From positions 20,713,077 through 20,777,076 of the forward strand of contig AP025069.1 in NCBI GenBank assembly GCA_036186865.1: 64,000 nucleotides of DNA, in the 5' to 3' direction. Numbering within the stretch: the stretch's first letter is position 1; each line of letters starts with the position of its first letter. The notes below the pieces were generated by a model. It was not told the origin of the DNA. It searched no databases and was given only the letters and a program-made list of their open reading frames with translations. Positions 22,155 to 32,442 of this stretch are shown one piece after another. A program made the translations under genes and the position numbers. Source of the DNA: Eustoma russellianum (lineage: Eukaryota > Streptophyta > Magnoliopsida > Gentianales > Gentianaceae).

Positions 22155-22345
22155 TACAATTTCTTTCTTGTGCACCTGGTACAAAACAAATCCACTCTAC
22201 ATCTATGTTCAAATCATGTTACTCTTTTGACTTAGTTGTTCAAATATACTTTTTCACGTAAAAACATATAGATTAAAAAACAGGTGGAACATTTCTAATG
22301 ATGATGAATACATGAGCATGAGCCAGATCTTTGATTTACAATAAT
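22155..22345. repeat. Dispersed non-coding repeat R1
   Basis: It shares tttctttcttgtgcacct, acaaaacaaatcca and atgttcaaatc words, in order, with 22770-23120 (R2) and with the interrupted copy near 50868-50997 plus 56471-56545 (R3). The divergence is considerable. Confidence 0.6.
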
Positions 22346-22549
22346 AGGTCAAGGTTTGCATATTTCATCGCCACGCATTAAAAGCCAATGACAGAGATTC
22401 AATCAGGCATGTAATTAAAGATTTACCAAATATATATAAATTAATATAAACACTTGAATTAACTACAAATACACACACATTTTATACATATATTAAACAC
22501 GTCAGCGGTTGGAAGACATTTAACAGTGGCAAGAAGTCCACGCTCCACA

Positions 22550-22912
22550 TCCTGTTGGAATTTGTAAGTTGAGACCAAAGAAACAAATGGAGTTGGTCAT
22601 CTTTGTTTCTCAAGCACCACATGACTTTAAGAAAATAATTAAATTCATCTCACCAATTATTTATGGAAAAAAATAGTTTAGTACAGCGACAAATGACGAC
22701 ACAAATCCGCTTGAATAATTTGACGACTTTCTTGGTTTCTTTTTCTTTTTTTTAATGTGTTAAAATTGGAAGTGCAACGATTTCTTTCTTGTGCACCTCA
22801 TCCAAAACAAATGCACTCGTCTTTTGTGCCCAAATCTTTTGATTCTTCTCGTATAAAACAAATCCATTCTACTTCCATGTTCAAATCTTGTCATTCTTTT
22901 GAATTAGTCATT

Positions 22913-23000
<88 letters not shown>

Positions 23001-23120
23001 TGTATGTATGTATGCTCATAAAGATTATGAACATCAAAAAACTGGTGGATCTTTCTCATGATAATGCATACATACGCATGTGCCAAATCTTTGATTACGA
23101 GCCTGCTTGGATCATTAAAT
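22550..23120. repeat. Dispersed non-coding repeat R2, related to the flank of the peptide gene
   Basis: The stretch near 22575-22625 (acaaatggagttggtcatctttg) matches 50345-50395 beyond the cysteine-rich peptide gene. The later stretch matches 50868-50945, and the end (catgtgccaaatctttgatt, gagcctgct) matches 56505-56535 on the other side of element D2. R2 therefore resembles the 3' flank of that gene without the gene itself. Confidence 0.6.
22916..23013. repeat. (AT)n(ATGT)n compound microsatellite
   Basis: About 28 AT units followed by about 10 ATGT units within repeat R2. It makes spurious open frames on both strands (22757-23323 and 22904-23086). Confidence 0.98.
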
Positions 23121-23415
23121 TTGTCATTGTTTTCCTGTTTTTTGTGGTGACGAAATATACCAAATTTGACATGTTTTATCTTTTATTTGGAAATTGTTTT
23201 TTGTTTGTATTTACCATGGCAATGAACTTGCTCCCAAACGTCACGACCTGTGTCCTAAACAAAGACATAATCCGCCTTAACTCCACGCCAAACATTCGAA
23301 GTGTCACAAAGGTATCAATGTAATTACATAAATGCAGCAACTAACCCATAAGCCATAAACCATCCTCATAAAAAAATCTTTTCAAATAAAAATATGTCAA
23401 ACTTAGTCTACAACC

Positions 23416-24061
23416 TACAAGACTAGGGGTGAGCAACAGTCCGGTTCCGGTTCTGACGGTTCCAAAACCGTTAGAACTAGAACCGTTTAGTATAATATTT
23501 TTGGAACGGAACTGGAGTCATGAACCTACAGAACCGTAGAACCGTTTAATACGGTTCGGTTCCGGTTCAGAACCGCAGAACCGCCAAAGCAAAAAGTAGA
23601 TTATTATTTAAACTATTAATTATTATTTATATAAAAAACACTATTAGTTATTATTTATATAAAAAAGTTTTAACTATTATTTACTCCTGTAGGGTTTTAA
23701 ACTATTAATTATTATTTATTCAAAAAACTATTAATTATTATTTATATAAAAATATTTATTATTATTTAGGTTATAAACTTTTAATTATTATTTAGGTTTT
23801 ACACTTTTAAATAGTTTTTAAAAAAATATTAATTATTATTTTTATAAAAAATATAAAATATTATTATTTATACGGTTCGGTTCCGGTTCTAGCGGTTTAT
23901 AGATATCAGAAACTGAACCGAAATTGTGAACCAGAAATCCGGTTTAGGAACCAAACCGTTAAAGATATACAGTTCCAGTTTGGTTTAAAACCCATATTTT
24001 CGACTCAGTTTCGGTTCGGTTTTATGGTTCCCAGTTTTTTTTTCTCATCTCTATACAAAAC
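23416..24061. mobile_element. hAT-like MITE (630 bp, 23424-24053) with 8-bp target duplication
   Basis: It begins TAGGGGTGAGCA and ends TTCTCATCTCTA; the complement of the end, TAGAGATGAGAA, pairs with the start at 9 of 12 positions. It is flanked by tacaagac (23416-23423) and tacaaaac (24054-24061), 7 of 8 identical and of hAT length. The ends carry ggttcggttccggtt words in both orientations around an AT-rich centre. It has no coding capacity, so it would need a transposase in trans. Confidence 0.75.
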
Positions 24062-25797
24062 ATAGGTAAAACCTCAATGAAATAATTATTACAAAACAAA
24101 GTCCATCAACCGTTCAATCTTATTCAATATAAATTCAGAAAGCTATAACCACTCTTTCCTATTAAGTCTGCTCATCCATCTAAAATTGATGAGAAATAAA
24201 TGGATGACCTACTGTGTGCTAAGTTAAATTTTTTTATCGCACTATAAATAATAAAATTCTTATCTTCTTCTTGATGACATGGGTAAGGTACCAAGAAGAT
24301 TATGCATAACCATTTTGTAGTTCATATCATGAAATCCAAAGAAAAAACTTATTCTTTCCCTATCATGTTATATAATATATTAGTTCAATCATAAACCATG
24401 TCATGAGTTCGTTTGTATCATTTAATCCTAATAACATGATTTGCTACCTTCACTGTTCTTTCATCACATAACATACTTCGTTGGTTCGATATCTTTCATC
24501 AGACAACACGCTTTTTGTGATTATCTTTCATCACATTTTCTGCTTGAACCAACCGTTGTCTATCATCACATGTTATACATTGTATATCGTGTATCTTTCA
24601 TCACAAGTTATGTGTTATCGTGTCGTCATCAAACGTTATAAAATCTTAACAAGACAAATAATTAACTTCACTATGCCATGTTAAATAAGAATAAATATTC
24701 CTATCATGCAGTATCTTGCATGAACAATTTTCCTAAGATATCGTAAGATTTGAGTCATGAAATCTAAATCAAGTTATAGATCATCAAGAGAAGTTTGGAG
24801 ATGTAGTTTATAGTTCTAGATATGTCTGATTGTGTCTAAATCATTTTCGTTAATTGCGATAAAGGAGCGACAAATTAATATAATCCGGATTCTCCCTTAA
24901 CTAAGATAGCTAAGACAATTCTGAGTCGATTTCACGAAAAATGCTGATTCATGTTTGTTTCTTAACTTACTACACTAAATTATACTAATTGGTTTGATTT
25001 GAAAAATTCTTTATCAACTCATTAATGAGTATTTACAAAATTGGCACAAGACAATTAACAAGCTTTTGTCATCTAGTTTCCATCCTTATCTGTTTTTAAA
25101 ATCATTGGTCTCATAATCAAATAGAATAACAATCGAATTAATATAAATTAGCCAATTAATTGAAACTTATCAAATAATTAAAAAATTTCTAATGTAAATA
25201 ATCAAAACACTTGTTCTAACTATATTGACTTAAATTAACTTACCTACACACTTATGATCATTAAATTAATAAGTCATTAGACCTAGAAATACTCAATGTT
25301 AACCTCTTAGATAGTCAATCTAATAAGTTAAAGCTAGAGAATCCAACTTATATCAAAATGTAAACGCCCAAAATATTGCATCATAAACTAAGAACCAAAG
25401 AAGTTCTAATCTACTCAATCATGCCATCAATGATGAACAATTAAGCCAAGATTTCTTAAACCTAGCAATTCAATATCATAAATATCTACAACCAACGGAT
25501 TCTTCAAATATATGTCAAATGTTACTCAGCAAACACATCATCCAATATCTCTTTTGATTTCAATCTAAAAAATTCAGCTAAATAACAAAACTCAAATACT
25601 TAATCTGATATTATAAACATAAGGTAAAACACAAGAGACTTGCCAATTAAGAAGGAAGCTTCTATAAAATCAATGTTAAAAACTCCAAAACAAGCTTCAA
25701 ATCTTCAGGTAAAACAATGGAGGATGAAAAGAAGTTGAGGAAGAAGAAAACACCTAAAAATAACCTAAACTCTCTAAAAATAACTAATGGAGAAGCT
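24062..25797. other. No gene seen; AT-rich
   Basis: No convincing open frame. A loose repetition of the word tatctttcatcaca occurs at about 24455-24605. The composition resembles degraded retrotransposon LTR, but I could not place termini. Confidence 0.5.
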
Positions 25798-26000
25798 CCA
25801 AAAAAGCGGATGAGATTTGAGGAGGCCTCGTATGAGGCAAAATATGAGGTCTCCAATCACGCGACGCCACATGTACAAAAAGGTCCGCTGTTTAGTTTTT
25901 TTCTTTTTTAAAAAAAGGCCTTTTTGTACATATAGCGTCGCGTAATTGGAGACCTCATATTTTGCCTCATATGAGGCCTCCTCTGATCTCGCCAAAAAAG
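25798..26000. mobile_element. Foldback MITE with 72-nt arms (25807-25991), Mutator-like by 9-bp duplication
   Basis: The arms 25812-25883 and 25919-25990 are complementary over 72 nt with about six mismatches, around a 35-nt A/T-rich loop. A 9-bp direct repeat, ccaaaaaag, flanks it (25798-25806, 25992-26000), the length expected for Mutator-type insertions, although the A run weakens that evidence. No coding capacity. Transcription would give a nearly perfect hairpin, a possible small-RNA source. Confidence 0.7.
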
Positions 26001-26230
26001 ACCCCAAAAACGGACCATAAGGCTCAAATTATCCAACTTTGATGGAACAAATAGGACTAAAACATGTTGCGCTGTCTAATAAAAAATTTGTTCTGGTTGT
26101 AGACCGTGTCTCCCGTCAAATCAAGTCAAAAGCTGTCTGAATTTGTACACAGTCACTCCATAAATCCGCAGTTGCTCAGCAAATCTAGTACATTCAACAT
26201 TGAAAATAAACTTATGGTGGTCGCTTGAGA

Positions 26231-26235
26231 CACCT
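26231..26235. repeat. Target-site duplication cacct, left copy, for the solo LTR
   Basis: Paired with cacct at 38538-38542, just outside the other end of the solo LTR. Confidence 0.75.
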
Positions 26236-28618
26236 TCTACCGACCCGTCCTGAGTCCTAATACTAGAGATGACTCATCCGCCGTATTTCGTTAAGAAAAA
26301 TACAAAACATCAAAGACGGAAAAAAATACACATCAGCGGAAGTCAAACTTTAAAACTTCGAAATAATCATCACCTCATTAATATCAATGTCTAGGCAAAT
26401 CTGAAATCGATATCAATGTTAACGTAGATAAATACTAAACCTCCAAAATACGTAAACCTCGAGTAGCAAAAATAACTATCTCAACTAAGTCCTCGAAAAT
26501 CCCATCAGAATACCCTCGAATCTCGAAATCTCCACTCTTAATCATCCTTGATGCATACTTATCTTACCCCTGAATTTCTGCAAAACAATCAACAATGTAT
26601 AGCATGAGCGGCATACATCGCCCAGTAAGTAGCCTCACTGTACTTACCATGGGATCATACAGAGAAACAAGTGTAACAAAATAAGTGACATTATAAAATA
26701 ATAGCATGCTTCTCATTCGCAAGTAAATTTATTGATCTATCCCTAACAATCAAAATAAAAGATGGTAGATAGACCCAACAAAGTCATATAGCCAATATCA
26801 ATCAGGGGTTAGTCCAAAACAAAAATGATGATACAATTTTTCAAATATGATATGCCAAAATGTCCAAAGTCAAAGGTCTAAAATTTCTAACGTCCAAAAT
26901 ATCCAAAGTCCAAAAGTCTAAAGTTTCCAAATCCGATTTAGCCGGTCCAAAGTCCAAAATCCAAATCCGAATCCAACTCGGTCCAAATCCAAATATCCAA
27001 ATCTGGCTTAACTAGTCCAAAATCCAAATTTCCAAATAAACAAAATATCCAAACCCGGCTAAAACGGTCAAAATCAATGCAATGGCTATATCACTTTCTC
27101 TACAAATGACTTATACCGCAAGACTTACGAATTGGTCCCCCAATAGTCAATATGCCTTAGATTCCCTGAACATTCTAGGTAGTTACATCTATGGCGTCCT
27201 AATAGCGACCAATATGTCCGTGCTCCCTGAACACACTAGGTAGTTACGTTTGGACGCTCCGTTTGTTTGGAACCAACACGGATTAATAATATATTTCAAG
27301 TGTAGGGGTGAATTTTCAAAAATATGCAATGGAACTTTTGAAAATTCATTTTGCAAGTATCAAAGTTAGTCCAAATTAACAAAATGGACCAAAACGTCAA
27401 ATTTGCCAAAATTACCAAAATACCCTCAAATACCAAATAATTCCAAACAAATATTCCAAATAGGCCAAAAATTCTAAAATACCAAATTCAACTCTATCTC
27501 AGCCGTGTATGTATACACATGTATATGCACACATCTATACATGCGTATATAAACGTATATACATACACGTACCTCCCTTGGTCCACTTTTTCCCCAACCC
27601 TCTACCCGACTCACTTCATCTCACCCCAACACCCTCAGCCTACATCACGGCCCCACTGACCAGCAAAAATCATGGTCAAACAAGCATGCACGCGCCCGTC
27701 CGCACCGCTGGCGGTGCTCCCACACGCTTCCACTCGCTGGCGCGTGTGGCTCAAGCACCGACCACGAGAATTATTCTCTTATTATATCCAACCTATCCCT
27801 GCTATCAAATCATAAAAAATCCCAACTTAAACTGCCATCAAATTCCACCAAAAATCGATACTGATACGCCGATTTAACTAGTATAAAATCATACATTTAA
27901 CAAAATTACCCTATACCCATCAGCACCTGGTCGGATTCAATATCCCCTCCAATTTGTAGTCATAGTTCTCGACTTATGCAAAATTTCTTCACAAACTTTA
28001 TTTTTTATAAATACCCTATATATAAATATATTATATATACGTTAATACACTTTATATTATATATATTAGTAAATCCTACACCAACTACATTCCTTTGTGA
28101 CCTTCACAGTACCACTTTCAATTTCACCAGAAACGGCAGTATTCGTATTTCCCATAAGAGTCAACCTTTATACATGCATATATATATCCATATTAAATAT
28201 ATATAAACACTACCATAAATCCACGTATTTCCATCAATCTATGCATTCACAATTATCTATAATTTGATACGAAAATAATGATACGAATTTCATAAATTCT
28301 TAATAAGCACACGAATGATACTTACATCGATCGTTTATACTATACCGGTATTCACTTTGAGTTTTCTTGAAGCCAAAGTTTCTCCTCTTCTTTCTACAAT
28401 TAAGGCTGGCCGATTTCTTTTGGTAGTCAGTAGGAAGGATGGCCAGCTATTGCTATATGATGGTGTAGGGTCTAGGGTTTGTATATGTGTGTGTGTGTGT
28501 ATGTATGTGTGTGTGTGTATATATATATCTCAATATATATACAATTATATTATGTGGAAAAACTTTCTTCCTTTTTTCTAGTGGCAGTCGAGATTCTCCA
28601 TTGTGGCTTGTGGGGGGG
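26236..28618 (-). repeat. Tekay-like solo LTR, first part
   Basis: It starts TCTACCGACCCG, aligning with TGTAGCGCCCCG at the start of the element B LTR. A later stretch (gggatcatacagagaaacaagt, 26650-26672) aligns with tggatcatacatggggaaacaagt in element B. No internal domain follows; the LTR resumes at 38285 and ends gtcgtaaca at 38537. It is therefore a diverged solo LTR of about 2.6 kb, broken by the SIRE-like element. It contains tccaaa-type short repeats (26860-27070) and (TG)n/(TA)n near 28485-28530. Open frames in it (27509-27877, 28315-28581) look non-genic. Confidence 0.75.
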
Positions 28619-30100
28619 TGTTAGGTCCCTTAGAACACACTAGAAGGGGGGTTGAATAGTGTGTTCACCAAGTATGGATATTTTTCCAGATAGTTTCGTG
28701 TATGAGAACAAATCTATACTTGGGTGTGTTCTTTAAAAATAAATAAACTTGCTGAAGCATAAAGAACACGAGATATATAAAGGTTCAAGTCAAATGACTC
28801 TACTCCTCTACCTTCCTGGTTTTTCACAAGAAGGATTTTGAATGGGGGATTGTTATTTCTTTTGGAGGAAACAACAATCAAAGAAAAACTTACGAAGTAA
28901 GCAACTAGGCCACACGCCTAGACCACAACCAAGAAATGCCAACCCCTTGAAGTCTAGCCTCCAAAGAACTTTCTTGCTCCTCAAAGAATTCTTGTTGGGA
29001 GTATGATGCACCACAACACCATCAACTAACCCTCCAAGGTCTTGATTTCTTCTAACAAGAAGCACCCTTGCTTCTTGACAAACAATCTACACTTAGCTTC
29101 TCACAATCTTCACTCAAGAAGAAGACTTTTCTTATTTACAAATCACACTCTCACAAATAAAGTAAAATCAACAATAATACAACTATTTTTAGAGTAAAAG
29201 ATTGAGAGAAACTTGAGAGCTCTTTTTGGTATAAAGTTGAAGAAGAAAGTGAGATGAAAACCCTTGTTTTATCACCTTATAGCCGTTGACTAGCTTGCAG
29301 GAGCCAATAATGGGTTTTGTCACTTTGTGATGGCATGTCTTTATCTTTGGAGATCTTTTCTTGGATGGATGAAAACTTCTTGAGGAAGCTTCTTGTTGAA
29401 AGCTCAAAGGGGAAAGAGAGCATTCTCTTAAGTGATAGAAGAACCTGTGATGTTACACTAAAAAAAGGGTACAAATGTCAAGTAAACATTCGAAAGTGCA
29501 TCATAAAACACTTGTAACGTTGAGTCACATGAAGCGCCTTATGTGTTTTATAAACAGGCATTTAATATGACATGGAGCGCCTAATGTGGGTTTGAACTGG
29601 TGTTCAATGTGACATAAAGCGTCTTAAGTGAATCAGTAATACTTGTTCAATGTGACATGAAGTGCCTATTATAAGCAACAGAACTCATTCGAAGTCACAG
29701 GAAGCGCCTGATCTCAGCCTTCATACTTGTTCGAAGTAATTCTGACTTTTACCAAAAGTAACTTGATATCTGTCAATTTTTTTTTGGGGGGGGGGAGAAC
29801 CGTCCATTTGACTTTGTAACACACATAAAGAGCCTGTTTAGGCGTTCAAAGTGTGCTGTTACACAGCTTGGCACATGAAGCGCCTAATGTTAGGCGTTCG
29901 AGGTGTACTGGACTCCAGACACTTTACATGAAGCGCCTTATGTAGGCGTTCGAAGTATGCTGATCTCCAGTCACTTCAGATTAGGCACCTTATGTAGGCG
30001 TTCGAAGTGTACTGACCTTCAAACCCTTCACATTAGACGTCTTATCTAGGCGTTCTAACTGTCAATTGTGCAAATAATCAAAACTTACCATATTCTAACA
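28619..30100 (-). repeat. 3' LTR of the SIRE-like element (1482 bp)
   Basis: Partner of 36813-38284, with many substitutions and small indels between them, so the insertion is older than elements B and D2. It contains the ~45-bp repeat array at 29515-30070. The frames on either strand differ between the two LTRs and are not genes. Confidence 0.92.
29515..30070. repeat. Array of ~10 diverged 40-50-bp repeats in the LTR
   Basis: The core is cacatgaagcgcctaatgt, commonly followed by aggcgttcgaagtgtactg. Later units are more regular than earlier ones. The same array is in the other LTR, and related units occur at 32100-32370 inside the element. Confidence 0.85.
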
Positions 30101-30113
30101 TTCTCCTTCTTTT
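30101..30113 (-). promoter_or_regulatory. Polypurine tract of the SIRE-like element
   Basis: Minus strand aaaagaaggagaa, abutting the 3' LTR. Confidence 0.8.
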
Positions 30114-30370
30114 TGATGATTTCACAATTAGCATATCTTCTAGGATTTACTCCCCTTAAACTCATGCTCCCCCTCACATTGTGTCTAAACTTTTCTTGAA
30201 TGAAAATTGATGAATCAAATTTCATGGTGCAAATAATATTAACCAAAAGTCATCATCATCAATTTAAAATGAAAGCAAAGTAAGTCCATTTCATTTCTAA
30301 TCACATCATAGAATGCAAAATTTTGTTCTAAAGTCATTATGAATAAGAAAATTTCAATCATGGAGAAAAT

Positions 30371-31708
30371 CTATGCATCTCTCGCTCCGCTTGCGCCAGC
30401 ACCTCCTCCTCCAGACGTAAATCCTGCAAAACCAAATCTTCCACTGGTCAAAATGTCAGCAAATCCACTCATCGAGCCTCCGGCACCACCACCTGTGCCA
30501 CCAGTTTCTCTCCCTAAATCATCAAAATCAGAGGGAAAGTGGAACCAAGGTGCTGCTTGCATGAAGGCTGACTTGAAAACTGTCATACGATATTCATTCT
30601 GTGTGTGCTGAGCCTCGTGCTCCATATCACGTAACTCCAACCGCTAAACAGTTTGCTCCAGTGTATGAATGCGTGATAGCAATTCAGGATCATTGCTACC
30701 ACCTTCACCATGTTGAAATCCTTCATTAACCTCATCAGCAATATCGGGAATTGTAGTGGCATTCTTTCTCTGCGAGTCAATGGCTTGGGCGATGTTGAAA
30801 TTGTCGTAGTAATCTGTCTTGGCCACCTTTTTCATATCTTCATCAGGAATCTGAATGCCCTTGGACTTGAGCAAAATGGTGATCACATTTGCAAAAGGCA
30901 AAGCTTTAGATCCTTTTCGGAGGGCATCCATCATCACCTCCACCATGATCCATCCCATATTTAACTGTGTCTCATGTTTAATACGATAAGTAACATAGAA
31001 ATCCATATCGCTGGGATTTCTAGTTGCCTTACCGTTGACACAGTATGTCATCACAACCAACAGAATCCGATTCACTAGAGGCATGCTTTGAGTTTTCTTG
31101 GTTGGAAAATATTCTAGATCAAACTTGACGTCATGCTCACGTACTGTGTATTTGTCACTCCAGTCAAATACAGAAAAGTCACTTAGTCCCTCATTTCTCA
31201 CTCTTAAGGCATCACAGATGTCCTGCATGGAGAAACTGAGAGGTGTACCATCTATGGCAGTGTATAGGGAAAACTCTTGTGATTCTGTCTTAGGGGTAAC
31301 CCACATGTCGGCATAAAAGAGTTGGGTGTAAGTCCGTGAGAAGGATTTCATGTCATTTTTGGACCAGAGTGAAGTCTAGCCTTGTTTATCTAACAGATCA
31401 ATGACTTGATTCGCATTATGAGCTTCAGTGAAGTCATCAACGCGAATCAATTTTAGAGGGACTACAAGCATGTTGCTGCTTCTCCATTCTTCAAACAACA
31501 TATGTGCATGGAGAGAAAGATGGGTACCTTTTGCTACGTGAGGTGGTGGATTCTTAACATCTGAATCAAATTTCTTTTTCATTCAAGGAAAGTTGTCCTT
31601 TGTGAGTCCTTGGCGGATGGATGCCAATGTTTCGGGTTCAACAACCCCTGCAGTTTGTTTGCGTTTATATCCCCTTGGAACACGTCGTGAGGGTCCAGTA
31701 GAGGCCAT
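30371..31708 (-). pseudogene. Extra ORF of the SIRE-like element (about 445 codons), three in-frame stops
   Basis: One reading frame runs from ATG at 31708 (MASTGPSRRVPRGYKRKQTA) to a stop at 30371, interrupted only by TGA just before 31582, TAG near 31377 and TAG near 30643; no frameshift. The middle (SFSRTYTQLFYADMWV..., VNRILLVVMTYCVNGKATR..., ALPFANVITILLKSKGI) resembles the plant-transposon extra-ORF proteins found next to gag-pol in several plant retrotransposons. The end is glycine-rich (TGGTGGGAGGS). SIRE-type elements are known for an ORF here, often called env-like, but I see no clear signal peptide or membrane span, so an envelope role is not supported. All three stops are one C-to-T change from a sense codon (CGA or CAG). 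Confidence 0.75.
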
Positions 31709-31739
31709 CTTTGAGTTGAGAAAGAAAGGATTGTTTGAT

Positions 31740-31995
31740 TTTCAAAGTAAGAGAGTAGAAGTGAGAAAGGTTTTTTTCTGAAATGAGAGTGGAAAAGAGA
31801 TTTTAAGGAGGAAGAGAAGGAAGAGGAAGAGACAGGGGATGGTTGGGAATGAGAAATTGTGGGAGAATGGGAGTAAATTGAAAGTAATGGAGGAAGATGA
31901 AGAGGAGGGAGAAGAAGGAGTGATAGAGAGGAAGGATGGGGAAGTGGGAAACATGGGGAAGTTGAGTGAATGGGAAACGTGGGAAGGAAGAGTGA
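31740..31995. other. Purine/pyrimidine-asymmetric tract upstream of the extra ORF
   Basis: The + strand is almost entirely G and A for ~250 bases; on the coding (minus) strand it is a C/T-rich leader ending about 30 bases before the extra ORF start. It produces spurious S/P/L-rich frames (31579-32079, 31742-32023) and their + strand shadow. Confidence 0.75.
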
Positions 31996-32099
31996 AAGGC
32001 GTGGGAAGAGGGAAAGACAACAACAGGAGCCAATGTCACTCAATTTGCGTGAAAAGTGAAGGGTCACTTGGTTTGACAAGGAAGAACTAGGGTTTAGCC

Positions 32100-32370
32100 T
32101 TATGTCACTTCGAACGACTTCATAAATAGGGATGAAGCGCTTAAAGTGACTTGAAACGGTTGTGGTTGAAGAGATTAAGCGCTTAAAGTCACTTTGAACA
32201 AGTGATACAGTTTTTATAAAGTGCTTAATGCTACCTCGAACGACTGTTTTAACAACATAAAGCGCTTAATGTCTCTTCGATCGAGTGACATTCTTCAAAT
32301 CAGGTGCTTAATGTGATATTGAATGCCTGAACCAATTCAGATAAAGCGCTTTATGTGTACTGAACTTGAA
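32100..32370. repeat. Internal array of about six aagcgcttaa-type repeats
   Basis: Units such as ataaagcgcttaatgtctctTCGA are spaced 40-50 bp apart, between the end of pol and the extra ORF. They are related to the LTR array, with a perfect 8-bp palindrome aagcgctt at the core of several units. Confidence 0.8.
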
Positions 32371-32442
32371 AATTTGAAAATTTTCTTGCTCTAACTCATG
32401 ATGGGTAAATTCAACCCATGTTAAGTAACCCTAACCTGCTTC

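Noticed and set aside
22916..23013. Possible CRISPR-like or satellite array
   Set aside because: Simple sequence repeat only, with no spacers; the window is plant nuclear DNA.
22757..23323. 188-aa open frame with Y-I and C-M-Y-V repeats
   Set aside because: The centre is the translated (AT)n(ATGT)n microsatellite, and the ends match a dispersed non-coding repeat.
28315..28581. 88-aa frame with hydrophobic start (MILTSIVYTIPVFTLSFLEA)
   Set aside because: It lies in the Tekay-like solo LTR and ends in a (TG)n/(TA)n repeat; no cysteine pattern or splice context.
30339..30611. Proline-rich + strand frame
   Set aside because: Antisense shadow of the glycine-rich end of the extra ORF on the minus strand.
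31579..32079. Serine/leucine/proline-rich 166-aa minus frame
   Set aside because: It reads the pyrimidine-rich tract; the real extra ORF begins in another frame at 31708.
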